Positions 63,291-64,000 of a DNA stretch of 64,000 bases are shown piece by piece. Source of the DNA: Aldehydirespirator sp028819505 (lineage in GTDB: Bacteria > Actinomycetota > Acidimicrobiia > Acidimicrobiales > Aldehydirespiratoraceae); NCBI GenBank assembly GCA_965207755.1, contig OZ242297.1:1178001-1242000 (forward strand), read 5' to 3'. Every line of letters begins with the position of its first letter. The first letter of the stretch is position 1. The notes under the pieces were generated by a model. It saw only the letters and a program-made list of their open reading frames with translations. It was not told the DNA's origin and ran no database searches. The position numbers were made by a program, and so were the translations under genes.

Positions 63291-64000
63291 TTGCGGCGGC
63301 TGTCCATATCGCAGGCCCGTCGGATGGCGCTCGCGGCTCAGGGCTTCACCGACCCCGCGCCGGCGGGACGGGTGGACCGCCGCCATCTGCGCCGGGTCAT
63401 GGGCCGCATCAAGCTGCTGCAGCTCGACTCGGTGCCGGTGGTCGTCCGGACCCAGTACCTGCCGCCCTTCTCGCGCCTGGGCCACTACGACCGCGCTCTG
63501 CTGGACAGGGTCGCCTACCGCGACGACGAGTGGTTCGAAGCCTGGGCCCACGAGGCTTCCTTGCTCCCGGTGACGGACGAGCCCCTGTTGCGCTGGCAGA
63601 AGCAACGCGCCGAGGAGGGCGACACCTGGAAGAACCTGGCCGAGCTGGCCCGAAGCGAGCCCGGCTACGTGGCCGAGGTGCTGGCCCAGGTAGAGGAACG
63701 CCCGCTGACCGCAGGCGAGCTGGTCGATCCTCGCCGCCGCGACGGTGAATGGTGGGGGAGCCGGTCGCTGGGCTCGATCGCTCTCGACTGGCTCTTCCGC
63801 ATCGGAGAGGTCGGCATCCGGCGCCGGGGCAACTTCACCAAGGAGTTCGACCTGCTGGAGCGGATCGTCCCGGCCGAGGTTCTGGCCCGCCCCACGCCCA
63901 CGGCCGAAGAGGCCCAGCGCGAGCTCCTCGTCCGCTCCGCAGCGGCCCTCGGGGTGGGCACGGCGGGCGATCTCATCGACTACTACCGGCTCCCTGTGCG
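63291..64000 (+). CDS. YcaQ/AlkX-like winged-helix DNA glycosylase family protein (cut by window end)
   Basis: Read from TTG 63291 (LRRLSISQARRMALAAQGF); ATG 63324 is an alternative. The HTH_42 (YcaQ) family features are ISQARRMALAAQGF, RRVMGRIKLLQLDSVPVVVRTQYLPPFSRLGHYDRALLD, and EASLLPVTDEPLLRWQ. Family members unhook DNA interstrand crosslinks. The frame is open to the window end. Only ~237 residues are visible of a usual ~380-400. Confidence 0.85.
   Translation, partial: MRRLSISQARRMALAAQGFTDPAPAGRVDRRHLRRVMGRIKLLQLDSVPVVVRTQYLPPFSRLGHYDRALLDRVAYRDDEWFEAWAHEASLLPVTDEPLLRWQKQRAEEGDTWKNLAELARSEPGYVAEVLAQVEERPLTAGELVDPRRRDGEWWGSRSLGSIALDWLFRIGEVGIRRRGNFTKEFDLLERIVPAEVLARPTPTAEEAQRELLVRSAAALGVGTAGDLIDYYRLPV

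Overview
The window is a high-GC, gene-dense bacterial chromosome segment. A mycothiol-type maleylpyruvate isomerase-family protein, Fpg, Icd/Mdh and the general codon use point to an actinobacterium. The many acyl-CoA, AMP-ligase, Rieske and MttB-type genes would suit an acidimicrobial-type marine or host-associated lineage; that placement is inference from gene content. No rRNA, tRNA or CRISPR array was seen.

Layout. 0-10.6 kb: acyl-CoA/short-chain metabolism (MmgE/PrpD end, SDR, AMP-ligase, amidohydrolase, acyl-CoA dehydrogenase, MutA, enoyl-CoA hydratase, acyltransferase). 10.7-13.8 kb: an AlbA/Schlafen-type ATP-binding protein convergent with an orphan D12-class adenine methylase. 14-23.4 kb: housekeeping (isocitrate dehydrogenase, a heterodimeric ABC exporter with one degenerate ATP site, malate dehydrogenase, Fpg, SulP, ACT). 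24-30 kb: first MttB-type methyltransferase, then a Rieske oxygenase and a dimethylglycine/sarcosine dehydrogenase-like fusion. 30-40.5 kb: a decayed defence island in which nearly every nuclease or helicase component is broken. 40.6-51.6 kb: GFA protein, choline dehydrogenase-like GMC oxidoreductase, MetY-like enzyme, hydrolase, MFS transporter and peptide-type ABC permeases. 51.6-59.9 kb: a corrinoid methyl-transfer operon (mttB, RACo-like activator, methyl-THF:corrinoid methyltransferase, virulence-factor-domain protein, DUF1638 protein) and, 2 kb away, its corrinoid protein. 60-64 kb: leuS, an IS30 plus leuS-fragment scar, and the start of a YcaQ-like protein.

How the genes work together. 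The metabolic theme is quaternary amines. Choline oxidation (GMC), oxidative demethylation (Rieske plus DMGDH-like) and corrinoid methyl transfer to tetrahydrofolate (MttB operon) are all present. The corrinoid gene and the DUF1638-led operon carry the same 35-bp near-palindrome upstream. The duplicated segment also carries the corrinoid gene start, which survives as a 29-codon ORF coupled to the DUF1638 gene.

Most notable observations: (1) a family of stop-proximal hairpins sharing GAATTGGCAGC/GCTGCCARTTC arms, found 11-31 bases after four plus-strand stop codons; (2) the twin operators and leader ORF; (3) an IS1380-type element with CTAG target duplication that splits a controller-endonuclease fusion and whose precise excision would restore the frame; (4) core-deleted methylase and helicase genes in the same island.
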